NCBI GenBank assembly: GCA_903911455.1
Contig: CAIWDQ010000310.1
Location: 1 to 9,706, forward strand
Direction of reading: 5' to 3'
Origin: an uncultured bacterium
GTDB lineage: Bacteria; Bacteroidota; Bacteroidia; Bacteroidales; JACABE01
Length of the DNA stretch: 9,706 nucleotides
Positions 1-6,915 of the stretch are shown piece by piece (the first letter of the stretch is position 1; each line of letters starts with the position of its first letter). Both the position numbers and the translations under genes were made by a program. Below the pieces are notes generated by a model, which worked only from the letters and a program-made list of their open reading frames with translations, was not told the origin of the DNA and ran no database searches.

Positions 1-2629
1 CACCTATACCAATTATTAAAATCAATTTATATCGAATAAAAAAAGAATGTCTATAAATTTCGTCATCACAACCTTCTAATCTGAAACCTGCCCAATAAAT
101 TGGATTTTTTAAATCAGGATCACTAACATTTCTCAAAAAATGCTTTTTAGCCATCCATAATGCTTCTGACTTTTTATATCCTTTATCCAATAATCTGTAA
201 AATTCAGTTAAGATATCGGCACTACTTTTGTCATCAAGTCTCCATGGAGTTATTACAACTGATTTTATCCCATTTTTTAAAAACAAACGACTAATATCTA
301 ATCTTCCATCAAAAGCCTCCCAATAAGCAAGTCCCGAGTTACAGGATGACACAACCGCAAGATTAGCTTTAAAGTTAAAAAAACTGAAAATATTTTCATT
401 AATAATAGTATCATCAAAAACAAAACACTTTTCTTCAGTAAGATTCTTTCTATATTTTATTTCATTTATATCCTTTATCAGCATTCCATCAAATTTTTCA
501 TGGGCAGCTATGTGCATAATATTATAATTTGGCGATGTAAGTTTAAGTGTATTCAACTCCCGTTTTGTTTTAATTGTATTAGAATTATATTTCGCACTTA
601 ATTTCTTACTTAATATTTTATTAAATGGCAACTGATTTTCTCTTTCCGAATTTACATAATCTGGTGAAATTATCAGCATTGAATCACTTTCATAATTTGG
701 AATAAGTTGAAGCATAGATTCCACATTAGTACTCGAAATATATCTGATATTGTATTTCATCCCAAGATATAAAACATTACTATATATATTATTTTCAACA
801 GGCTTTTCTAGAAGCATATCAAAAGGTAGATATTCAATTTTCTCAAAAGGAATAATTGTAAGTTTATCACAATTTTCTACAAATTGCTTTATAGGATCAA
901 AATATATCTTAGAATAGTAATTTGTCATTTTAAAAAATGAATTGGGATTATAATAATTACTCTCATCTAAATAATAGGATAAATTAGATGTATCAGTAGG
1001 AATTCGTACAATATTTAGACTGTTTTTTGTTAAAACCATCGCTAAACTTGACATTGGGACATTATAATTAGGAACATCATAATTAATAATAGCAGTTTTG
1101 TCATCAAGTTTTTTTTGTATTTCAGCAATATTCTCTATTGGTTCATCATTAAAAAATTTCTTAATTATTACTGGGGTCTCTTGTAAGGCTCTATCATAGC
1201 AGATATCAATCGATTTTATTTGATTTTTTATTGATATTGTATCTAATAATAATTTATGGTTACGTACCAAAAATAATTGATCTAATAAACAATTCTGAAC
1301 ATTTGTAATGCTATCAATATAAGTAACCAATTTCGTAAACTCTAGTGGATACTTATTTTGTATGAGTTTATAATACAACGAAACAGATTTTGACTGATTT
1401 GAATAATCCCAAGCTAAAGTTTTGTATTTAGTTTTCCCTGTTTTGTTAAATAATATTTCAGATAAAATTGCAATATCATGGTAAATAGATTTATTGTATC
1501 CTTCAGCAAGATATTCCGGACAATTCGACATGTAATTATTTAAATACTGCTTATAATTTTTTTGTAGTTTCAAGCTGCTGTTCAATAAGGAGTCAAATAT
1601 ACTAGCTTTTAAATCCTTTTTTTTATTATATGCCATCACATTATATACATTATATTTGCTGGCAAACAATGGCATTGTTACGCTTCGATAATAAGTCTTA
1701 CCATCTACAACAAAATCTATTTCATTTGTGCCATTCTGAATTTTACTAAAGGCAAGTTCAAAAGAATCAACAAAAGTATATTGCAACCCTTCAACCAATT
1801 TCATTTGAATGCCCGGAATATCAATAATCCCATTAGTATTTATTGAATAGTTTTCAGCTTCATGAATCCTGTCAAGTGTTTGACTGAGAAAATCAAGTTT
1901 GTTTTTCTCATTACTTACAGCATACATTTGATCTTGATATATATTACCCCTTACTTTTAAACAATAGCTTTTTATATACCAAGGTTCATTTGATTTTTTG
2001 GCAAAGTCTATAAGGTTATCCGCAGTTTCCCTCAGATTTATCAATCCTTTTAAATTATTTATTTTATTAATTGTATCACTCATATTTCGAACCACATTCA
2101 GATAATTATAATAAAGGAAGTACTTACTGATAAGATTTTTTTCATTTCCTGAATTATAAAAGTAAAAAGCAGAATCTATAGCTACTTTTGAAAGTTTAAA
2201 TTTCATTTCCAAAGCATAATATCTTGATAAGTAAGTATAATATTCAGCTTTATAGATTAGTTTATTTTTACTTGAAGAGTTTTTATAATAATACATTGAA
2301 TCAATTGTATTCTTTATATCTGAAATATATCCAATATCAAAATAGATATGATTCATTAATTGATAACATTCTCCGATTTTCATTTTAATAGAATCAGAAT
2401 ATGTAGTAAAAGAATAATGTTTCAAAAAAGCCATCTGATTTACCGCAAGATGAAGGGCGTTATTTTTATAAAAATAATTTGCAGAATCAAGTTTTTGATT
2501 CAAATAAGCCATGTCAATCTTAATAGATATTTCATTAGTTTTATTAGTTTTCCCATCATATCTCACTGACTGAATCAATATTCCCAATAGGAAAATAAAA
2601 ATCCATAATTTGTAATTAAACTTAAGCAT
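1..2629 (-). CDS. Exported CHAT-domain (caspase-like) protease with helical N-terminal region, 3' end outside window
   Basis: The frame is open from the ATG at 2629 to the window edge: 876 residues with no stop. Residues 1-20 form a signal or anchor sequence (Lys3, Lys7, then the hydrophobic run LWIFIFLLGILI) without a clear cleavage site. Residues ~25-560 are rich in Tyr, Lys and Asn and look mostly helical, as in TPR-CHAT proteins, though I could not define canonical TPR units. The CHAT domain spans ~590-850: EYLPFDMLLEKP from 599, HIAAHEKFDG with the predicted catalytic His710, VVSSCNSGLAYWEAFDG with the predicted catalytic Cys763, then ITPWR and the closing PIYWAGFRLEG near 843. Both catalytic residues are present, so it is probably an active cysteine protease. 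A hydrophobic stretch starts at ~869, so it is likely membrane-anchored. The upstream gene ends in a terminator, so it should have its own promoter; only a poor match (TACATTTTG) is seen upstream. Function unknown: signalling, cell death and defence are all possible. Confidence 0.92.
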   Translation of the reverse strand, partial: MLKFNYKLWIFIFLLGILIQSVRYDGKTNKTNEISIKIDMAYLNQKLDSANYFYKNNALHLAVNQMAFLKHYSFTTYSDSIKMKIGECYQLMNHIYFDIGYISDIKNTIDSMYYYKNSSSKNKLIYKAEYYTYLSRYYALEMKFKLSKVAIDSAFYFYNSGNEKNLISKYFLYYNYLNVVRNMSDTINKINNLKGLINLRETADNLIDFAKKSNEPWYIKSYCLKVRGNIYQDQMYAVSNEKNKLDFLSQTLDRIHEAENYSINTNGIIDIPGIQMKLVEGLQYTFVDSFELAFSKIQNGTNEIDFVVDGKTYYRSVTMPLFASKYNVYNVMAYNKKKDLKASIFDSLLNSSLKLQKNYKQYLNNYMSNCPEYLAEGYNKSIYHDIAILSEILFNKTGKTKYKTLAWDYSNQSKSVSLYYKLIQNKYPLEFTKLVTYIDSITNVQNCLLDQLFLVRNHKLLLDTISIKNQIKSIDICYDRALQETPVIIKKFFNDEPIENIAEIQKKLDDKTAIINYDVPNYNVPMSSLAMVLTKNSLNIVRIPTDTSNLSYYLDESNYYNPNSFFKMTNYYSKIYFDPIKQFVENCDKLTIIPFEKIEYLPFDMLLEKPVENNIYSNVLYLGMKYNIRYISSTNVESMLQLIPNYESDSMLIISPDYVNSERENQLPFNKILSKKLSAKYNSNTIKTKRELNTLKLTSPNYNIMHIAAHEKFDGMLIKDINEIKYRKNLTEEKCFVFDDTIINENIFSFFNFKANLAVVSSCNSGLAYWEAFDGRLDISRLFLKNGIKSVVITPWRLDDKSSADILTEFYRLLDKGYKKSEALWMAKKHFLRNVSDPDLKNPIYWAGFRLEGCDDEIYRHSFFIRYKLILIIGIG

Positions 2630-2704
2630 GATTGTCACTTTAATACTATTTAACGATTAAAATTACAAAATGTATTGTTTCAATAAAATTATTTATTGTA
2701 AATT

Positions 2705-2743
2705 TAAAAAAACAAAAAGCCCTCCCAATTTCTTGAGAGAGCT
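2705..2743 (-). terminator. Rho-independent terminator after the 310-aa gene
   Basis: Read on the minus strand, an 11-bp stem (AGCTCTCTCAA / TTGGGAGGGCT, two G-U pairs) closes on a GAAA tetraloop and is followed by TTTTTGTTTTTTT. It lies 57 nt past the stop codon of the 310-aa gene and 75 nt before the CHAT gene start. It therefore separates the two transcripts. Confidence 0.9.
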
Positions 2744-2799
2744 CCCTATTATAAATTTCTTAATTCAGCAATTCAATAAATCACCATATCGCCAAATCA

Positions 2800-3732
2800 C
2801 TAAATTACAGCTTCCATCATAAACCCCAATTCAGTAATTTCACCTTTAATAATGGTAAAAGTAAAATCAACAGGAGTAAAACCTGGGCAAGTTAGAGTTC
2901 CTGAATATTCACCGGGTAATAATTTATCATTAGAAATTTCACCATTAATATCTGTAGTACCAATATAATTAATAGACATAACCGATAATGTAGCATTTAT
3001 CAAAGCCAAACCCGTTAGCTTGTTTAAAGCAGTCAGAGCTAATGCTCCGGTGAGTGAATCAGGTGGCAGAGGTTTTTTATCATGTATATGATGATGAGAC
3101 ACTTTACGAGCTGATTTATAAAGATTATAAAATTCAATATTATTAAGTTGGAACATTGCAGCAGGTTTATCCAATTGGCTTGAAATTACCCCTTTCATTT
3201 GTCCTAACAAGGTATCCAATAGCCCTTTTGTTACTTTGTGTGCATCAATAGCATATTTTGTAGCAAATGCTGTTGTATCGTAATCAGTTTTAAAAGCTGT
3301 TAGTTTTGAAATAAAAGGTAAAGTTATTCCAAATTCCTCAAGTGGAAGTTTATTCAAATTAATAACCTCTAAAATATTAGTCATCGATTTTGAAAGTTGT
3401 TCTTTACTGGTTTCAAACAATTGGGTATAAGTATAACTATCCATGCCCGAAAGTTTTCCATCACCAATTTTATCACCAAGACCACTTATTGCCATACCTG
3501 CAATACTAAAGTTAAAAGCAATATCACTTTTAAAAGCTACACCAACTTTAGTAATACCCATAGTTTTCCATTCAAGCTTCACACAAAGAGCATCCGCAGC
3601 TGTTTTCATCCCTTTCAATTGAACAATACCATTTTTGTAAGCAGGAATAGTATCGGTAATAAGTTGATTTGTTTCGCTCACATATATTATACGTGTAACC
3701 GAACCTAATGTGTTAATAGTTAAATCATCCAT
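2800..3732 (-). CDS. Unrecognised 310-aa protein with C-terminal carboxypeptidase-regulatory-like (Ig-fold) region
   Basis: I do not recognise a named family for the full length. There is no signal peptide or membrane segment. Residues 1-95 look beta-rich. Residues ~100-210 look helical (for example TYTQLFETSKEQLSKSMTNI). A His-rich linker, HHHIHDKKPLPPD, lies at 213-225. Residues ~240-305 resemble a carboxypeptidase-regulatory or PEGA-like beta sandwich: NATLSV, then TTDINGEIS, then LLPGEYSGTLTCPGF. That pattern (a T-D-x-x-G turn followed by L-x-x-G-x-Y and a Gly-Phe) is typical of the fold. The start ATG at 3732 is the only good one and has an A/T-rich upstream without a Shine-Dalgarno, as usual for Bacteroidota. 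The gene stands alone between a candidate promoter at 3952 and a strong terminator at 2705-2743, about 780 bp below the phage lysis genes. It may be phage cargo or a host gene; the sequence does not decide. Confidence 0.85.
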   Translation of the reverse strand: MDDLTINTLGSVTRIIYVSETNQLITDTIPAYKNGIVQLKGMKTAADALCVKLEWKTMGITKVGVAFKSDIAFNFSIAGMAISGLGDKIGDGKLSGMDSYTYTQLFETSKEQLSKSMTNILEVINLNKLPLEEFGITLPFISKLTAFKTDYDTTAFATKYAIDAHKVTKGLLDTLLGQMKGVISSQLDKPAAMFQLNNIEFYNLYKSARKVSHHHIHDKKPLPPDSLTGALALTALNKLTGLALINATLSVMSINYIGTTDINGEISNDKLLPGEYSGTLTCPGFTPVDFTFTIIKGEITELGFMMEAVI

Positions 3733-3771
3733 TTTCTATAAATTTAATTGTTTATACTTGTTTTTAAAACT

Positions 3772-3785
3772 CTTTTTGCAAAAAG
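3772..3785. repeat. 14-bp perfect palindrome in the leader of the 310-aa gene
   Basis: CTTTTTGCAAAAAG is identical on both strands and sits 40 nt upstream of the ATG at 3732. It could be an operator or simply an A/T-rich chance palindrome. No second copy was seen nearby. Confidence 0.35.
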
Positions 3786-3951
3786 TATAGCTTGTTTTAC
3801 CACAATGTTAATACCGCTATTAAAGCCTAACACTGTCAAGATTAAAACAAAAAGCAAAACCTTTCGCAGAAAGTAAAAAACGATAAACAATCATTTTTAA
3901 ACGGAAAGCCCAACCTCTTGAGTATTTTAAATATTAATCAAAGAACGTTTG

Positions 3952-3959
3952 CAAAGATA
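3952..3959 (-). promoter_or_regulatory. Candidate Bacteroidota -7 element for the 310-aa gene
   Basis: On the minus strand the bases read TATCTTTG followed by CA, an exact TAnnTTTG match. No TTG sits at the expected ~20-nt distance upstream; the nearest ones leave gaps of 15 and 10 nt. The call rests on the -7 element and on its position upstream of an otherwise promoterless gene. The implied leader is about 210 nt. Confidence 0.4.
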
Positions 3960-4131
3960 CTTTAATTTACAATACAAAACATATAATGAAGATATTTCTT
4001 TTTTATTGTTGTTGTTCACATTTTTTTATTCTTAATCTGTTGCAAAATGTAGTCGTAATAGTATTTTATTATTATTTTGTCCCACTAGTCCCAAAAGTCC
4101 TATTTCATATAAAGCACACATTACTAAGCAT

Positions 4132-4442
4132 CCAACATCAACTATATTAATGTCAACACCAACTATATTAATAATTTCTTCAACTATATTAATATTCATA
4201 CCAACTTTTAACTTCTCACCACCAACTATATCATTTCTCACACCGACGATATAAACATTTACACCAACTATATTCATCCTGCACCCAACCTGAAGCTATC
4301 AGACACCAACTATATACACTTTATCATCAACTATACCCTTCCTTACATCAACTATATCCCTCCTGATACTAACGATATAAATATTCAACTCAACGATATT
4401 CTCTCGTATAACAACTATATCCTTCCAACATCCAACCGAAAA
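4132..4442. repeat. Array of ~15 imperfect 21-bp direct repeats
   Basis: A core CAACTATATT (or AATATAGTTG on the minus strand) recurs at strictly 21-bp steps. Copies start at 4139, 4160, 4181, 4202, 4223, 4244, 4265, 4286, 4307, 4328, 4349, 4370, 4391, 4412 and 4433. About ten bases are conserved and eleven vary. The copies at 4202, 4286 and 4433 are the most degraded, and three copies carry CGAT in place of CTAT. No insertions or deletions shift the period across ~300 bp. Twenty-one base pairs is both two helical turns and seven codons. On the minus strand the frame reads as heptapeptides beginning Ile-Val, but it is broken by TGA TAG at about 4296-4301. Iteron-like binding sites or a degenerate coding minisatellite are both possible. 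Confidence 0.9.
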
Positions 4443-4470
4443 AACTTAATTGAAGAAAAATGTTTCAATT
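4439..4470 (-). terminator. Weak hairpin, possible terminator of the phage operon
   Basis: On the minus strand AATTGAA and TTCAATT form a 7-bp stem around a 9-nt loop, followed by AAG and six T. All but two of the pairs are A-T, so it would be a weak terminator. It is the only candidate after the spanin stop at 4516. Confidence 0.3.
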
Positions 4471-4515
4471 TTGTTATGAAGAAAATATTTGATGGCAATA
4501 GTTATCTGTAACATT

Positions 4516-4998
4516 TTATTTGAATTTAAGATAAAAGAATATCCCTGCAGCTAGCGTACTCCCGATACCAATCCAAAAGAAGATCTTCTGAAATAAACTC
4601 ATCTTTATAAGAGTTATGGTTATTGTTTCTTTGTCCTGTTTCTTAACTTTTGTTTCTTTGTTAATGGCAGTTGTTACAATCTCTTTTGAAGCTTTTTCAG
4701 TTTTATATATCAACTTGCCATTATTAAAAGTAACATCAGTTTTTATGCCTTCCGTTTTGTGATCAGAGAGCGAAGCGATAAAAACATTACCAAGACTATC
4801 ACATTTAAGCCAAGCATAAAACCAAGAACTGTCGGCAGGAATACGTGTGGTATCATGCACCAGTTTCTCAACATAAGTTGAATCATTTATCTTTATTGAT
4901 GAAGTTTGAACAGGAGTTTTACAGCCTGAAAGTAGCCATACAACAAAAACAGCAAATATTAAAAATAATAATACTGCAAATCCTTTTTTATTTCTCAT
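4516..4998 (-). CDS. Single-gene (unimolecular) spanin-like lysis lipoprotein, 160 aa
   Basis: Residues 6-25 are a hydrophobic signal ending in the lipobox LLSGC, so Cys26 should be lipidated and sorted to the outer membrane. Residues 139-157 (IFFWIGIGSTLAAGIFFYL) are a C-terminal transmembrane segment for the inner membrane. The ~110 residues between are periplasmic, with a mixed charged stretch at 100-128 (EKASKEIVTT, KETKVKKQDKET). One protein tethered to both membranes is the arrangement of u-spanins such as T1 gp11, which fuse or link the outer membrane in the last step of Gram-negative phage lysis. It starts 10 nt after the endolysin stop and is the last gene of the operon. I recognise the general type from Bacteroidota prophages but cannot give a family name. 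The role is inferred from topology and context. Confidence 0.75.
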   Translation of the reverse strand: MRNKKGFAVLLFLIFAVFVVWLLSGCKTPVQTSSIKINDSTYVEKLVHDTTRIPADSSWFYAWLKCDSLGNVFIASLSDHKTEGIKTDVTFNNGKLIYKTEKASKEIVTTAINKETKVKKQDKETITITLIKMSLFQKIFFWIGIGSTLAAGIFFYLKFK

Positions 4999-5008
4999 AA
5001 TTTTAATT

Positions 5009-5470
5009 TTAAAAAGTGATTACTTTATCAGTTGAATTCGTGTCGTCATAAACATCAAAATGCACCCATGTAACTTTTCCTTCCAGTCTTACACGATTTG
5101 TGAACATATAGGCACATTGAATAACCTGTTGACGTGATTGTTCAGATGTTTGTCCGGCAACATCATAATCAAATGCAGCTCCATTAGCATGTGCACTCAT
5201 ATAGAGTTCATTTAAATCTGTTTTATCTTTACAGATTTTACAAATATTGCATCTTAATCCTCTTTGAGATAATGGTCCGCCATCTTTCCAATTATTGATA
5301 GTCATGGCTTTTTTATGCACCTGTGTTCTTAAAATCAAGAGGCTTTCTAATGCCTGTTGATCAAAAAACTGCCAGGACTTTTCACCAAATGCCTTGAATA
5401 CTTGTTCGCATACAAGTTCACGAATATCAAAATACTTCTTCAATTCAAAAACAAGTTGTTTTCTAGTCAT
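5009..5470 (-). CDS. Phage endolysin, peptidase M15 (D-Ala-D-Ala carboxypeptidase-like) family, 153 aa
   Basis: The zinc-site motif SAHANGAAFDYD gives ligands His94 and Asp101, and TWVHFD gives the third ligand His137 (numbering from the chosen start). This is the SxHxxGxAxD ... WxHxD signature of peptidase M15 (M15_3-like), which cuts peptide bonds in peptidoglycan. A cysteine cluster, CNICKIC, lies at 74-80, as in related Bacteroidota phage enzymes as I recall them. There is no signal peptide, so release to the periplasm must depend on the holin. I chose the ATG at 5470 (MTRKQLV): it overlaps the holin stop by 8 nt (ATGACTAG), like other tight junctions in this operon. The in-frame ATG at 5494 would add MKHLKHLP and a 32-nt overlap. 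It lies between the holin-like gene and the spanin gene, the expected place in a lysis cassette. Confidence 0.87.
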   Translation of the reverse strand: MTRKQLVFELKKYFDIRELVCEQVFKAFGEKSWQFFDQQALESLLILRTQVHKKAMTINNWKDGGPLSQRGLRCNICKICKDKTDLNELYMSAHANGAAFDYDVAGQTSEQSRQQVIQCAYMFTNRVRLEGKVTWVHFDVYDDTNSTDKVITF

Positions 5471-5681
5471 TGGTAGGTGTTTTAGGTGTTTCAACTGTGA
5501 AGTTTGTTAGGAACTTTCCGATTATTCCTACTATCACATAGATAGCTATTCTTTTTTGCTCCCATAATGGATTCGCAAAAGTTGCTCCAGCTAAAATTGC
5601 TGAAGCTGCTAAAAGAGTATCACCTAAGATACGAGCCCATTTTTTGGATGGTGCTGCATACAATTGAAAGATTTTTTTCAT
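5463..5681 (-). CDS. Holin-like protein with two transmembrane segments, 72 aa
   Basis: The protein is small, with a basic N-terminus (MKKIFQLYAAPSKKWAR). It has two predicted membrane helices, about 18-37 (ILGDTLLAASAILAGATFA) and 44-62 (IAIYVIVGIIGKFLTNF), and a short hydrophilic tail. A short turn with Asn-Pro and charged residues (NPLWEQKR) separates the helices. The size, the hairpin topology and a start 3 nt after the upstream stop with an 8-nt overlap into the endolysin gene all fit a class II-type holin. Such proteins form lesions in the inner membrane that let the endolysin through. I do not recognise a specific holin family, so the assignment rests on topology and gene order. Confidence 0.7.
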   Translation of the reverse strand: MKKIFQLYAAPSKKWARILGDTLLAASAILAGATFANPLWEQKRIAIYVIVGIIGKFLTNFTVETPKTPTND

Positions 5682-5684
5682 TCT

Positions 5685-5948
5685 TTAATTTTTTGGATTG
5701 TTTTTTGTTGTTAATTCTTTTTCTTCAAGTTTCTCAAATTTATGATCGATTAATTTATGAGTAGCAGTACAATTTTTGTCTTTATTATCATAATTTGAGA
5801 TTACTACAGCCAATTGTTTTGACAGATCTGTTACAAGTGTTATGAAAATATCGAGTTTCTTATCATTCCTGTTTATATATCGCATCATCAAAAATCCGAT
5901 AACAGTCATTAAAGTAGGAATCAAAATATCATTTGTTTCTATTGTCAT
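5685..5948 (-). CDS. Small one-TM protein of the lysis cassette, 87 aa
   Basis: One N-terminal membrane helix spans about residues 8-25 (LIPTLMTVIGFLMMRYI). A likely amphipathic helix follows (31-52), then a charged tail with KFEKLEEKELTTK. The gene starts 4 nt after the DUF6712-like gene and ends 3 nt before the holin-like gene, so it is co-translated with both. A membrane helix followed by a soluble helical tail is the build of holin accessory proteins (for example the XhlA type) and of some antiholins. I infer a role in holin timing or assembly, but no family motif proves it. It could also be a structural or membrane-associated phage protein. Confidence 0.65.
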   Translation of the reverse strand: MTIETNDILIPTLMTVIGFLMMRYINRNDKKLDIFITLVTDLSKQLAVVISNYDNKDKNCTATHKLIDHKFEKLEEKELTTKNNPKN

Positions 5949-5952
5949 TTTC

Positions 5953-6915
5953 TTAGAATAAAGGAATCATTTTTGATTGAGAAATATCTATTGGAACTAT
6001 TCTTGCATCAATGTATTCAGGATACTTTGATTTATTTGCTCTTATATTCTTGCAAAGCAAACCAATATATTTATCACCCGTTTCATTTGCAGAATTAATA
6101 AGAGCTAAAAGTTCCGGTTTAGAACTAACTTCAATATTATCGCGAGTTGAAGCTCTTAAAACTAACCTTGCACCGTCATCAGCAATATTGATACTGCTTG
6201 TTTCTATGCCTTTTGCAATGGCTTTGTAAGCTATTGCATTTCTTAATTCAGGAAGCAGGGCTATAATGTCAAAATTATCTAAAGATGATTTAATACGATT
6301 TAATAAAGGAGTTCCAATAGAAGGTGCAATATCAAATAGCTCTGCTTCCCTGATAAATTGTTTTAGTTTGATAAATAGAAGTGTACTACCATTAATATTA
6401 AAGCAGGAATTAAATACTTTAACATTCGGTATAATGCTACCATTAAGTTCTGAATAGATGGCTGCCGTTTTAAATTCATCAAATTGTATTATGTTCGAAA
6501 TAATGTAATTTAAAACTGAATCCATTGCATTGAAACCTTTATTTCTAAAGTATTCTATTGCATTCTTTTCCTGATAATGAAAAGCACTTTTACGAGTAAC
6601 TCCAGAAATATCACCTTCAATTCTTTGCAAACCTAATTCTGAAATTGTTACTCCTGAAATATTCATCCAGTCAAACATAGCAATTTGAATAAGCATTTCA
6701 TTAACTTTAGAATTAAGCATTGTGAAAAATGGAATTCTTAAAACTTCAATATCTGAATCATCTCCATTAAATGAAATCAGCTTATTCATTAATTCCACTC
6801 CAAGAATATCTGCAAGGTAAGTATCATTAGCCCAATTCAGATGAGGAGTTAACACACTGCAATCAAAATCAATATTTACGCCTATATGTTTTCTTATTTC
6901 GGTAGTATCTATCAT
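5953..6915 (-). CDS. DUF6712-like phage head/connector protein, 320 aa
   Basis: The N-terminus (TTEIRKHIGVNIDFDCSVLTPHLNWANDTYLADILG) matches what I recall of DUF6712: a start with EIRKHI, then an 'x-P-x-L-x-x-A-x-x-x-Y-L' helix. That family is found in Bacteroidota prophages beside the portal gene. No enzyme motif, signal peptide or membrane segment is seen. The C-terminal third contains ISGVTRKSAFHYQEKNAIEY and, later, RLVLRASTRDNIEVSSKPEL. A position directly after the portal suggests a role in the head-tail connector, but this is inference from order. Its ATG shares one base with the portal stop (TAATG at 6913-6917), so translation is probably coupled. The family name comes from memory of the sequence pattern and should be tested with a profile search. 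Confidence 0.7.
   Translation of the reverse strand: MIDTTEIRKHIGVNIDFDCSVLTPHLNWANDTYLADILGVELMNKLISFNGDDSDIEVLRIPFFTMLNSKVNEMLIQIAMFDWMNISGVTISELGLQRIEGDISGVTRKSAFHYQEKNAIEYFRNKGFNAMDSVLNYIISNIIQFDEFKTAAIYSELNGSIIPNVKVFNSCFNINGSTLLFIKLKQFIREAELFDIAPSIGTPLLNRIKSSLDNFDIIALLPELRNAIAYKAIAKGIETSSINIADDGARLVLRASTRDNIEVSSKPELLALINSANETGDKYIGLLCKNIRANKSKYPEYIDARIVPIDISQSKMIPLF

Larger units (their letters stand above)
3733..4515. other. 783-bp non-coding region between the spanin gene and the 310-aa gene
   Basis: No convincing protein gene is present. From right to left it holds a weak hairpin after the spanin gene (4439-4470), the 21-bp direct repeat array (4132-4442), and a plain AT-rich stretch. 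Then come a candidate minus-strand -7 element at 3952-3959 and a leader of ~200 nt before the 310-aa gene. The leader contains the 14-bp palindrome CTTTTTGCAAAAAG at 3772-3785 and a small hairpin (CTTTC/GAAAG) at about 3859-3872. The reading frame at 4032-4277 is a by-product of the repeats. Confidence 0.7.

Noticed and set aside
2360..2569. 69-codon plus-strand frame
   Set aside because: It lies antisense within the CHAT protease gene, has low-complexity Ile/Phe/Ser composition and no support.
3397..3708. 103-codon plus-strand frame
   Set aside because: It is antisense to the 310-aa gene, whose composition and flanking promoter and terminator are far better supported.
3903..3925. Possible terminator resembling the one at 2718-2743 (GCCCAACCTCTTGAG)
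   Set aside because: It shares some letters with that terminator, but the two arms are not complementary and no hairpin of useful length forms.
4032..4277. 81-codon minus-strand frame with Ile-Val heptapeptides
   Set aside because: It starts inside the 21-bp repeat array and is produced by its 7-codon period. The frame upstream is broken by TGA TAG and has no ATG, and the C-terminal part resembles no protein.
4132..4442. CRISPR array
   Set aside because: The repeats are only ~10 conserved bases at 21-bp steps and imperfect. There are no spacer-sized unique segments, and no cas genes are seen.
5471..5494. Upstream ATG of the endolysin gene
   Set aside because: It would add MKHLKHLP and a 32-nt overlap with the holin-like gene. 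The ATG at 5470 gives an 8-nt overlap consistent with the other junctions.
5567..5764. 65-codon plus-strand frame
   Set aside because: It is antisense across the holin-like and one-TM genes, which form a tight operon on the minus strand.
6011..6457. Two plus-strand frames of 72 and 63 codons
   Set aside because: Both are antisense shadows inside the DUF6712-like gene.
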